A stretch of DNA of 35,001 bases from Denitromonas iodatirespirans (GTDB lineage: Bacteria > Pseudomonadota > Gammaproteobacteria > Burkholderiales > Rhodocyclaceae). Positions 25,626 through 33,469 of the stretch are shown one piece after another (the stretch's first letter is position 1; each line of letters opens with the position of its first letter). The position numbers were made by a program, and so were the translations under genes. A model generated the notes under the pieces. That model was given only the letters and a program-made list of their open reading frames with translations, ran no database searches and was not told the origin of the DNA. The stretch covers positions 1-35,001 of the forward strand of contig NZ_JAEKFT010000038.1 in the NCBI RefSeq assembly GCF_018524365.1, in the 5' to 3' direction.

Positions 25626-28600
25626 ATGTCGAAGGCCCGTTCGGTATTTCGCCCTCCGACCATGAGCACTCCTCGTTTGACGGTACTACGCTTCCTGCTC
25701 CATCTCGCGCTGTGTATCGTCGCCGCGATCATCGGCACGGCGGCGCATGCGCAATCACAGAGCTCAACGATCCTGTCGGACGAAGAGCGCGCATTCCTGA
25801 CCAAGACCACCCCAGTCGTCTTCGTCAGCCAGACCGCCTATCCGCCTTTCGAATTCGTCGATCCCAATACCGGCGCGCGCAAGGGCATGATGATCGAGCT
25901 GGCCACCTGGATCAGCACCGAGTTCGGCTTTCATGCCGAATTCACGGACACCGTGTTCCTCGAGGCCCAGCGCGCCGTGCTCGAAGGCCGCGCCCAGGTC
26001 CTGACCAGCTTTTTCTACAGCGAAGCGCGCGACAAAACCTTCGATTTCACCGATACGGTCTTCGACGTCCCGGCCACGATCTTCGTCAAGGCCGATCGGC
26101 CGGACATCACCACACTGGCCGATCTCAACGGCAAGCGCATTGCCATGCAGCGCGGCGACTACGCCGAGGGATTCCTGCGCAGCAAAGGCGTCGACTTCAC
26201 CCTGGTGGCGACGGACGAGTTCGGGACGGCCGCGGCCGCCGTCATCGACGGGCGGGCCGATGCGCTCATCGGCGATGAGCAGATCGTCTTGCACTACCTG
26301 TACAGCAATGATTTGAACCCCCACATGAAGAAGGTCGGAGAACCGCTGTACGTGGGCCACAACGCGATGGCGGTCGCCGATGGCAACCGCTTGCTGCGCT
26401 CGATTCTCAACAAGGGCATCGCGCATGCCCGCGAAAGCGGGGCCCTGAAGCGCATCAGCAACAAGTGGGCGGGAACGCCGCTGCCCGACAGCGGCCTGAA
26501 TCTGCTGGCCTACTGGCCCTATGCCGCCGCACTCGCCGCGCTGCTGGTGTGGGGGTTTCTGTGGAACCTGCGCCTGCGCTACGTGGTGCATGGCAAGACC
26601 GCCCAGCTGCTGCAAAACCAGATGCGGCTCGAAGGCATCATCCAGGCCACGCGCGCCGGCACCTGGGAGTGGCAGCTCGCGAGCGGCCGGATCATCATCA
26701 ACGACCAGTGGGCCGAGATGCTCGGCTACACCCCCGACGAATTGCAGCCCTTCTCCGCCGCCCAGCGCCAGCGCCTGCTTCATCCCGACGATCGCGAGAA
26801 ATCGGCGGCCCTGCTCAAGCAGCACCTGTCGGGCGAGCACCCCCACTACGCCTGCGAAGTGCGCATGCGCCACAAGAACGGCGACTGGGTGTGGCTGCTC
26901 GAACGCGGCCAAATCACCAAGCGCTCGGCCGCCGGTCAGCCCGTGATCGTCTCCGGCACCCAGATCGACGTGTCGGCCAGCAAGCTGGCCGAGGTCGAAT
27001 TGCAGCTGACCGCCAGCGTCTTCGGCAGCGCCCGCGAAGGCATCATCATCACCGACGCAGACGGCAGCATCCTCGATGTCAACGACGCATTCATCCGCAT
27101 CACCGGCTACACCAAGGACGAGGCCATCGGCAAGAACCCCAGCCTCCTGCGCTCGGACCGCCATGAGAACGAGTTCTACGCAACCATGTGGCGCAGCCTG
27201 CACGACAAAGGGTTCTGGGAAGGAGAGATCTGGAATCGCCGCAAGTCCGGCGAAGTGTTCCCGGAGATCCTGACCATTTCGGCGGTGCGCAACGACAGCG
27301 GCGCCGTCTCCCATTTCGTCGCCGTCTTCTCGGACATCAGCCGCCTCAAGGAACACGAACACCAGCTCGAACGCCTGGCCTTCTTCGACGACCTCACCGG
27401 GCTGCCCAACCGCGTCCTGCTGGTCGATCGCCTCAGCCAGACGATGGCGCGCGCACGTCGCAACCGGGGAGAGCTGGCGCTGGCCTACCTCGATCTCGAT
27501 GGTTTCAAGGAGATCAACGACTCGCTGGGTCATGCCGTGGGCGACCGGGTGCTGGTCACCATCGCCGAGCGGCTCACCACCGCACTGCGCGAAGAGGACA
27601 CGGTGGCGCGATTCGGCGGCGACGAATTCGTCATCGTGCTGCCCGATCACCGCGCCGACGAGTCGCACGAAGCGATCATCCGTCGCCTGCTCGACACGAT
27701 CTCGGCACCGATCCACATCGGCGACCAACGCCTCCAGGTATCCGCAAGCATCGGCCTGGCCCACTACCGCGACCAGACGGATCTCGACTCCGACCAGCTG
27801 ATCCGCCAAGCCGACCAGGCCATGTACCAGGCCAAGCAGGCGGGCAAGAACCGCTTCCATCTGTTCGATGCCGAGCTGGACCGCGCAGTGCGTGGCCGCC
27901 ACGAACACATTGCCCGGATTCGCCATGCCATCGCGGCCAACGAGTTCGTGCTGCACTACCAGCCCAAGGTCAACATGCGCAGCGGCGCCCTGATCGGTGC
28001 CGAAGCGCTGATCCGCTGGCAGCACCCCCAGCGCGGCCTGCTGGCGCCCGGCCTTTTCCTGCCCGATGTCGAGTCCCATCACGCAGTGGCCGAACTGGGC
28101 GAATGGGTCATTTCCACCGCCTTGGCGCAGATCGACCATTGGCGGCGTAGCGGCTTCGACCTGACCGTCAGCATCAATCTGGCCGCCTACCATCTGCAGC
28201 AAACCGACTTCCCCTCGCGCTTGCAGGCGCTGCTTGCCAAGCATCCCGACGTGCCCCCGGCCCGGCTCGAGCTCGAAGTCCTCGAAAGCAGCGCGCTCGA
28301 AGACATCAACCATGTCTCCTCGGTCATCGCCGCCTGCACCGAACTGGGCGTGCGCTTTGCGCTGGACGACTTCGGCACCGGCTACTCCTCGCTGATCTAC
28401 CTCAAGCGACTGCCGGTGCACGTGCTGAAGATCGACCAGGGCTTCGTGCGCGACATGCTGCACGACCCCGGCGACCTGTCCATCCTGGAAGGTGTTCTCG
28501 GCCTGGCGCGCGCCTTTCACCGCGAAGTCATTGCCGAGGGAGTCGAAACCGAGGAGCACGGCAAACTCCTGCTGCAACTGGGCTGCGAGCAGGCGCAAGG

Positions 28601-29072
28601 CTACGGCATCGCCCGGCCGATGCCCGCCGACGCACTGGTCGACTGGGTCGCCAACTGGACCGCGCCGGCAACGTGGACACAAACCGGCCGGCTCCCGCAG
28701 CACGAGATCGAACTGATCTATGCCGCCTCCGAGCACCGCGCCTGGCTCGATACGCTCGACGCTTTCCTGCAGGGACGATCCGCCGTGAAACCGGAAGCGG
28801 ACCCACGCCGATGCCGCTTCGGCCATTGTCTGGATGCCAAGCGTGGCAACGCCACGGGAGCCCACCCTTTCGACGAGATCGACACCCTCCACAAGCGGCT
28901 GCACGCGATCGGCGAGCAGCTCATGGCCGGCGGCCCGGCGCAAGATCCTGAAGCCATCCGCCAAGGTTCGGCCGAACTTCACGCGTGCAGCGAGGCCTTG
29001 CTGACACGATTGCAAGCGGAGACCGACGCGCGCTCACACCGTGTCGCCGTCATACCCCCGCCGGTCGGGTGA
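25626..29072 (+). CDS. Periplasmic-sensor PAS/PAS/GGDEF/EAL/CZB c-di-GMP protein
   Basis: A large (1148-residue) inner-membrane signalling protein. In order: signal peptide (to about 42), an SBP_bac_3 domain like amino-acid-binding proteins (about 62-283), one transmembrane helix (about 297-314), PAS domains (about 335-455 and 460-575), a GGDEF diguanylate cyclase (about 585-748), an EAL phosphodiesterase (about 760-1005) and a C-terminal zinc-binding CZB-like domain (about 1030-1100). GGDEF is intact at 664-668 with an RxxD inhibitory site (Arg655-Asp658). The EAL side keeps Glu793, Asn851, DDFGTGYSS (914-922), Lys935 and EGVET (971-975). CZB ligand candidates are His1037, Cys1063, His1089 and His1093. 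Both c-di-GMP activities may therefore be functional. An alternative start is the ATG at 25662, which gives a tighter signal peptide. Downstream is an acyltransferase with a PilZ domain, a likely receiver of the signal. Confidence 0.93.
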   Translation: MSKARSVFRPPTMSTPRLTVLRFLLHLALCIVAAIIGTAAHAQSQSSTILSDEERAFLTKTTPVVFVSQTAYPPFEFVDPNTGARKGMMIELATWISTEFGFHAEFTDTVFLEAQRAVLEGRAQVLTSFFYSEARDKTFDFTDTVFDVPATIFVKADRPDITTLADLNGKRIAMQRGDYAEGFLRSKGVDFTLVATDEFGTAAAAVIDGRADALIGDEQIVLHYLYSNDLNPHMKKVGEPLYVGHNAMAVADGNRLLRSILNKGIAHARESGALKRISNKWAGTPLPDSGLNLLAYWPYAAALAALLVWGFLWNLRLRYVVHGKTAQLLQNQMRLEGIIQATRAGTWEWQLASGRIIINDQWAEMLGYTPDELQPFSAAQRQRLLHPDDREKSAALLKQHLSGEHPHYACEVRMRHKNGDWVWLLERGQITKRSAAGQPVIVSGTQIDVSASKLAEVELQLTASVFGSAREGIIITDADGSILDVNDAFIRITGYTKDEAIGKNPSLLRSDRHENEFYATMWRSLHDKGFWEGEIWNRRKSGEVFPEILTISAVRNDSGAVSHFVAVFSDISRLKEHEHQLERLAFFDDLTGLPNRVLLVDRLSQTMARARRNRGELALAYLDLDGFKEINDSLGHAVGDRVLVTIAERLTTALREEDTVARFGGDEFVIVLPDHRADESHEAIIRRLLDTISAPIHIGDQRLQVSASIGLAHYRDQTDLDSDQLIRQADQAMYQAKQAGKNRFHLFDAELDRAVRGRHEHIARIRHAIAANEFVLHYQPKVNMRSGALIGAEALIRWQHPQRGLLAPGLFLPDVESHHAVAELGEWVISTALAQIDHWRRSGFDLTVSINLAAYHLQQTDFPSRLQALLAKHPDVPPARLELEVLESSALEDINHVSSVIAACTELGVRFALDDFGTGYSSLIYLKRLPVHVLKIDQGFVRDMLHDPGDLSILEGVLGLARAFHREVIAEGVETEEHGKLLLQLGCEQAQGYGIARPMPADALVDWVANWTAPATWTQTGRLPQHEIELIYAASEHRAWLDTLDAFLQGRSAVKPEADPRRCRFGHCLDAKRGNATGAHPFDEIDTLHKRLHAIGEQLMAGGPAQDPEAIRQGSAELHACSEALLTRLQAETDARSHRVAVIPPPVG

Positions 29073-29200
29073 GCGCAACGCCCAGACGCGACATCCCACA
29101 CAGCCTCGGACGCAACACCGTCATCGCCGCCTGACCGGCGCCCTTGGCGCCTCCGCCCAAGGCTGCCGGGACAGATATCGCCCCCTTGGTGACACATTCC

Positions 29201-29231
29201 TTTACTCGCGACCACCGGCAAGCCCTACAAT
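29201..29231 (+). promoter_or_regulatory. Putative promoter of the FeeM-PilZ gene
   Basis: A -10-like TACAAT (29226-29231) is preceded by TTTACT (29201-29206) at a spacing of 19, or by the overlapping TTACTC at 18. It lies about 50 bases before the chosen start codon, in the 206-bp gap after the c-di-GMP gene, and would let the acyltransferase be expressed separately. Spacing is on the long side, so confidence is modest. Confidence 0.4.
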
Positions 29232-29278
29232 CGGTCCCTGGCGCACAGCGCGCAGCCCTCTGCCGGCTGCGCCAACCG

Positions 29279-30589
29279 ATGAAAAAGTCCCTGCAACGAT
29301 TCGCCCGCACCGCACTACGCCCGCTGTTGGACAGACTGCCGGCGCGCTGGCGTTTTGCGGCCTACAGCCGCGCCATACGTTGCGAACCCGAGCTGTCGGA
29401 CAAATTTGTCTTCAAGCTGGCCGAGACCCGCGAAGAGCTCGAAGCCTGCTTTCGCCTGCTCCACGATGCCTATGTCGACGCAGGCTTCATGAAGCCCGCC
29501 CCGTCGGGGCTGCGGGTCACCGTGTATCACGCGCTACCCACCACCTCCACCCTGCTGTGTCGCCATGGCGACCGCGTGGTGGGCACGGTGTCGCTGGTGC
29601 GCGAGAGTGCGATGGGCTTTCCCATGCAGCGCATCTTCGACATCGCCTCGATCCGCGAGGCCGGCGGCAACATCGCCGAGGTCTCCGCACTCGCCATCGA
29701 CCGCCGCTTCCGCTCGGCCAGCGGGCGCATCCTGATGCCGCTGCTCAAGTTCATGTACGAGTACGCAACGCTGCAGTTCGATACGCGGCACCTGGTGATC
29801 GCCGTCAATCCGCGCCACATCGGCTTCTACGAAGCCATCCTGTGCTTCCGGCGCCTCAAACAACGCCCGGTGGAGCACTACGATTTCGTGGACGGCGCCC
29901 CCGCTGTCGGCGCCCACCTCGACCTGGACTTCGCCCTGACGGCCTTTCGACGCCGCTACGACGGCCTGCCGCCCGAGAAAAACCTCTACCGCTACTTCAC
30001 CCGCATCAACCTGCCCAACATCCAGTGGCCGCTCAAGCGCTTCTACACCACCACCGATCCGATCATGATCCCGGCGCTGATGGACCACTTCTTCAACCAG
30101 CGCACCCAGACCTTCGCCCGCCTGCGTTTGCGCGAACTGATGTTGCTGCATTCCATCTACGATCTGCCCGAGTTCAAGAGCGTCCTGCCGCCGGTGCCCG
30201 ACGACGCCCCCCGCTCCGAGATGCGCCGGCGCACGCACCGGCGCTTTTCGGTGGTCTGCCCCGGCGAATTCTCCACGCGCCAGTTCGGCGTGCGGCGCAA
30301 CTTCGACATCACCGTGTTCGAATGCTCGGCCTCCGGTTTTCGCGCGCGCAGCACCACCAAGCTGCCTGCCGGCACGCAGGGCACGGTCATCATCGAGCTG
30401 GGCGTCGCCGACTGGAGCGTGATGGCGGTGACCGTGCTGCGGCTGGGCTCGCATGATCACCATATCGCCCTGCTGCGCATCGACCATGCCGACCGGGCCT
30501 GGCAGAAGTTCGTCAACGTGCTGGGCAAGGCGCGAACCCATGGCGAGCTGGAAGAAGCCACCCGCTTCCTCGAAGTCCCTGGCGAATAG
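29279..30589 (+). CDS. FeeM-type N-acyl amino acid synthase fused to a PilZ domain
   Basis: A 436-residue fusion. Residues about 40-220 resemble FeeM-type N-acyl amino acid synthases, GNAT-fold enzymes related to acyl-homoserine lactone synthases that join a fatty acyl group from acyl-carrier protein to an amino acid. Supporting stretches are AETREELEACFRLLHDAYV (48-66), VVGTVSLVRES (100-110) and AEVSALAIDRRFR (133-145). Residues about 315-415 look like a PilZ c-di-GMP receptor: the RxxxR element is at Arg317/318-Arg321/322, and the second motif reads E-C-S-A-S-G (348-353), where the usual first residue is Asp or Asn. The start chosen is the ATG at 29279 (MKKSLQRFAR); the frame is open upstream but has no family similarity. 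It lies 206 bp after a GGDEF/EAL gene. The acyl chain and amino acid are unknown, and c-di-GMP binding is inferred. Confidence 0.8.
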   Translation: MKKSLQRFARTALRPLLDRLPARWRFAAYSRAIRCEPELSDKFVFKLAETREELEACFRLLHDAYVDAGFMKPAPSGLRVTVYHALPTTSTLLCRHGDRVVGTVSLVRESAMGFPMQRIFDIASIREAGGNIAEVSALAIDRRFRSASGRILMPLLKFMYEYATLQFDTRHLVIAVNPRHIGFYEAILCFRRLKQRPVEHYDFVDGAPAVGAHLDLDFALTAFRRRYDGLPPEKNLYRYFTRINLPNIQWPLKRFYTTTDPIMIPALMDHFFNQRTQTFARLRLRELMLLHSIYDLPEFKSVLPPVPDDAPRSEMRRRTHRRFSVVCPGEFSTRQFGVRRNFDITVFECSASGFRARSTTKLPAGTQGTVIIELGVADWSVMAVTVLRLGSHDHHIALLRIDHADRAWQKFVNVLGKARTHGELEEATRFLEVPGE

Positions 30590-30662
30590 GCACCGCCGCA
30601 CAGACGAAGCGGGCACCATCGTCTAAGTTGAAGTGTTCCGATCCTCGTCCCCCCTGCCCGCC

Positions 30663-31928
30663 ATGTCCGGAATCTTCATCAGTTATCGCCGCGACGACAG
30701 CGCCGGCCACGCCGGTCGGCTGTACGACCGGCTCGAGCGCGAGTTTCCCGATATCCGGGTGTTCATGGATGTCGAGAAAATCGCCGCCGGCGAAGACTTC
30801 ACCCATGTCATCGACCAGACCCTGCGCCAATGCGAGGGCTGCCTGGTGGTGATCGGCAAGCGCTGGCTCACCACCGCCGACAACTACGGCCGGCGGCGCC
30901 TCGACAAGCCCGACGACTGGGTGCGCCTGGAGATCGGCGCAGCGCTCACCCGCGGCGTGCGCGTGATCCCGCTGCTGGTGGACGAAGCCTCGCTGCCGCC
31001 CCCCGAGGCCTTGCCACCGGAACTCGCCCGCCTGTCTGCGCTGCAGGCCCATCCGGTCCACCATCTGAGCTTTCACCAGGACGTCGGCACGATGATCGCC
31101 CGGCTGCGCACGGCGATCGACGCACGCCGCCAAAACCTGGCCCAGGCCGCCCAGCTGGCCGCTGGCACGGTGCGAGTTCATCCGCAGGACGAGCTTGACT
31201 ACGTGTGGATCCCGCCCGGCGAGTTCTTCATGGGGCGCGCTCCCGGCGATACACTCGCCGACGAACGCTACGACGACGAAAAGCCCCGCCATCCGGTGCG
31301 CCTCACCCGCGGTTTCTGGCTCGCGCGCGGCCCCATCACCGTGGCCGCCTACAAGCGCTTCGCACTCGCCGCCGGGCAAGCGATGCCGCCCGCGCCCAAG
31401 CACAATCCGGGCTGGTCCAAGCTCGACCACCCGGTCACCAACGTCACCTGGGCACAGGCGCGCGCCTACTGCGCCTGGGGGGGCGGCCGCCTGCCCAGCG
31501 AAGCCCAATGGGAATACGCCGCCCGCGGCGGCCACGCCGACCGCCTCTATCCCTGGGGCGACACGATCGGCCCCGCAGACGCCAACTACATCGACAACCA
31601 CGACTGGGAAGGCAGCACCTCGCCAGTGGGATGCTTCGCCCCCAACGGATTCAACCTGGTGGACATGGTCGGCAACGTCTGGGAATGGATCGCCGACTGG
31701 TACGACCCCGAGGTCTATCAAAGCCGCTCGTCGCGCGAGCCGACCGAAGACCCGGAGGTGTACGTCGACAAACTGCACAAGCGCGTCGTGCGCGGCGCCG
31801 CCTGGGGCTCGATCGCGGTCGAAATGCGCCAGTCCAACCGCGGCTTCTTCACGCCGGCCGATGCGGTGCGCGATTTCGGTTTTCGCTGCCTGGTGGACGA
31901 GATTCCGGCGGCACCGGCTCCGCCATGA
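30663..31928 (+). CDS. TIR domain fused to FGE-sulfatase (SUMF1-like) domain
   Basis: A 421-residue two-domain protein. The N-terminal TIR domain (about 1-150) begins canonically with GIFISYRRDDSAGHAGRL and has FMDVEKIAAGEDF (34-46) and WVRLEIGAAL (86-95). Glu90 fits the catalytic Glu of NAD+-cleaving TIRs. Residues about 178-412 are an FGE-sulfatase (formylglycine-generating, C-type-lectin-like) domain with WIPPGEFFMG (182-191), LPSEAQWEYAARGG (277-290), GNVWEWIADWY (337-347) and GFRCLV (406-411). The catalytic cysteines of true FGEs, expected just after RVVRGAAW (374-381), are absent, so formylglycine formation is unlikely and a binding or sensing role is favoured. I start it at the ATG at 30663; a GTG at 30633 is possible. 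Its 3' end overlaps the convergent glycosyltransferase gene by 80 bp. Such fusions occur in bacterial conflict systems; the role here is inferred. Confidence 0.88.
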   Translation: MSGIFISYRRDDSAGHAGRLYDRLEREFPDIRVFMDVEKIAAGEDFTHVIDQTLRQCEGCLVVIGKRWLTTADNYGRRRLDKPDDWVRLEIGAALTRGVRVIPLLVDEASLPPPEALPPELARLSALQAHPVHHLSFHQDVGTMIARLRTAIDARRQNLAQAAQLAAGTVRVHPQDELDYVWIPPGEFFMGRAPGDTLADERYDDEKPRHPVRLTRGFWLARGPITVAAYKRFALAAGQAMPPAPKHNPGWSKLDHPVTNVTWAQARAYCAWGGGRLPSEAQWEYAARGGHADRLYPWGDTIGPADANYIDNHDWEGSTSPVGCFAPNGFNLVDMVGNVWEWIADWYDPEVYQSRSSREPTEDPEVYVDKLHKRVVRGAAWGSIAVEMRQSNRGFFTPADAVRDFGFRCLVDEIPAAPAPP

Positions 31929-32994
31929 GCTGCGCGAACAGCGCCCGGTAACGCTGGCCCATCGCCAAATCGGTAAAGGCCTCGAGATAGCGCGCCCGCG
32001 CCCCTTCGCACAGTGCCGCGAGCGCGGCCGGCGAGGCGGCATCCCAGCAACGCATGGCCTCGCGGAACGCCGGGTAACTGGTGTCTTCGCAATAAAAGGC
32101 GTACTCGCCCAGCACCTCCACCAGCCCGTCGGTGCGCGGGCACACCACCGGAATACCGCGCGCCGCCGCCTCCAGCGCCACCAGCCCGAAGGGCTCGTAG
32201 ATGGTCGGCACCGCCAGCACGTCGATGGCGTCGAAGAAAGCCTCCAGTCGCGGCCCGGCGCACCACCCCAGAAAGCGCACCCGGTCCGCCAAGCCATGCC
32301 GATCCAGCAGGTCGCGCGCATAGGGGCTGAAGCCGCGCCCGGCGATCAGCACCTGGCGTGTCTCGAAACCCGGCTCGGTGAGCATCCACTGCACGTACTC
32401 CGGGTGTTTGCGCGGCACCAGGCGGCCGCAGAAACCGAGCACCCGCTTGCCGCGTGGCGCCCGGTACGGCGCCGCACAGCGCACTCCGTTGTGGATCACA
32501 TGCACCCGAGCGTTCAACGCCTCGTAGCCCAGCGCGTGATACTTGCTGCGCTCCGACTCGGACAGCAGCACCACGCTGTCGGCCAGCGAAATCATGGCCT
32601 CCTGGCCACACACCGCCCCACCCAACGCGACGCCGTTGGACGACTCCTCGAAGGCGAGCAGCGAGTGCACGGTGTAGATCGCCCGGCGGCGGCGCAACTG
32701 CGCATGCAGGGCAGGATTCTGCTGATAGCTGTGCACATGCAAGAGCGGCGCCTCGAAGGCGTCGAGGTCTTCAGCGCGGCCAACGGCCACCTCGGCAAAA
32801 CACGCCAGCAAGGCCTCGACCTGCCCCGGCCGATAGCCGTGATCGGTGACGAACCACAAGGGCCGAAGGCCCTCCGCCGTCAGCCCGCTCATGAGGCTCT
32901 CCATCACCGTGCCGACACCGCCCATGCGGTGAGTGGGCATCTCGTTGGTCACCTCGATGACATCGAAGGCACGGCGCGTGGCATTGGTCAGCAT
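31849..32994 (-). CDS. GT4-family glycosyltransferase
   Basis: A 381-residue GT-B fold glycosyltransferase of the GT4 type (glycogen synthase/GlgA-like N-terminus). The N-terminal domain starts with VIEVTNEMPTHRMGGVGTV (12-30), the GG loop near the acceptor/donor cleft. The C-terminal nucleotide-sugar domain has GFCGRLVPRKHPEY (187-200) and EPFGLVALEAAARG (267-280), the E-x7-E donor motif. I chose the ATG at 32994; its start overlaps the stop of the gene upstream, so the two are probably translated together. The last 20 residues are Pro/Arg-rich and are encoded antisense to the end of the TIR-FGE gene. Sugar donor and product are unknown; a surface polysaccharide or storage glucan is possible. 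Confidence 0.88.
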   Translation of the reverse strand: MLTNATRRAFDVIEVTNEMPTHRMGGVGTVMESLMSGLTAEGLRPLWFVTDHGYRPGQVEALLACFAEVAVGRAEDLDAFEAPLLHVHSYQQNPALHAQLRRRRAIYTVHSLLAFEESSNGVALGGAVCGQEAMISLADSVVLLSESERSKYHALGYEALNARVHVIHNGVRCAAPYRAPRGKRVLGFCGRLVPRKHPEYVQWMLTEPGFETRQVLIAGRGFSPYARDLLDRHGLADRVRFLGWCAGPRLEAFFDAIDVLAVPTIYEPFGLVALEAAARGIPVVCPRTDGLVEVLGEYAFYCEDTSYPAFREAMRCWDAASPAALAALCEGARARYLEAFTDLAMGQRYRALFAQLMAEPVPPESRPPGSENRNRAPHRPA

Positions 32995-33416
32995 GGCGGC
33001 TCGTGCGTCAGGCGCGGATGCGCGGCGTCGCGCAGATCGAGCTCGCCGATGGCGGCGATGCTGCGGCACTCCACCGGCCAGTTCTCCGCCGCCTCCCACT
33101 GGCCATCGCGCCGGCGCCGCGCGAGAAAGATGCCGGCCAGGCACTGCGTCAGATCAGGGTTGGGATCCTCGATCCAGAAGTTCTGCACCACCATGATCCG
33201 ATACCGGTCCGGCACCAGGTTCGCCAGCTCGATGCGCATCGGCTGCCAGTGAATGAACCATTGGTTCAAGAAGCACACCCGGAACGGCGGAATCACCAGC
33301 GCCCCATGCGCCAGCTGCGGGGCCGGCAAACAGATATCCGGAGATTCTTCCGACATGCCCGTCGTCGCCGTTTCGCTCAGGCCCGTAGACGCCATGCAAC
33401 GCCCCACCTTCGTCAT
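32988..33416 (-). CDS. Unknown protein coupled to the glycosyltransferase
   Basis: I do not recognise this 142-residue protein. It has no signal peptide or clear membrane helix. The middle (around residues 40-110) is hydrophobic and aromatic (PPFRVCFLNQWFIHWQPMR, then RIMVVQNFWIED) and looks like a beta-rich fold. The frame overlaps the glycosyltransferase start by seven bases (the ATG lies just before its stop), which argues that it is a real, cotranslated gene. The ATG at 33416 has only a weak ribosome site; an in-frame ATG at 33356 is an alternative that would remove 20 residues. It contains Cys47, Cys92 and Cys117 but no metal-binding pattern. Confidence 0.6.
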   Translation of the reverse strand: MTKVGRCMASTGLSETATTGMSEESPDICLPAPQLAHGALVIPPFRVCFLNQWFIHWQPMRIELANLVPDRYRIMVVQNFWIEDPNPDLTQCLAGIFLARRRRDGQWEAAENWPVECRSIAAIGELDLRDAAHPRLTHEPPC

Positions 33417-33469
33417 ATTTGACCATCACCAGCGCCTTCATCGCCGCCCCTGACGCCTCGCCGATCGAA

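Noticed and set aside
30663-31928. FGE domain considered an active sulfatase-modifying enzyme
   Set aside because: The cysteines needed for formylglycine formation are absent after the RVVRGAAW segment and no sulfatase gene is nearby.
30513-32321. Long minus-strand frame (602 codons) through the TIR-FGE gene
   Set aside because: It mixes antisense of the TIR-FGE gene with an out-of-frame reading of the glycosyltransferase and has no family features.
33154-33441. Overlapping 95-codon minus-strand frame beside the unknown 142-residue gene
   Set aside because: It is in another frame of the same strand, Gly/Ala-rich, and lacks the start/stop coupling with the glycosyltransferase that supports the 142-residue frame.
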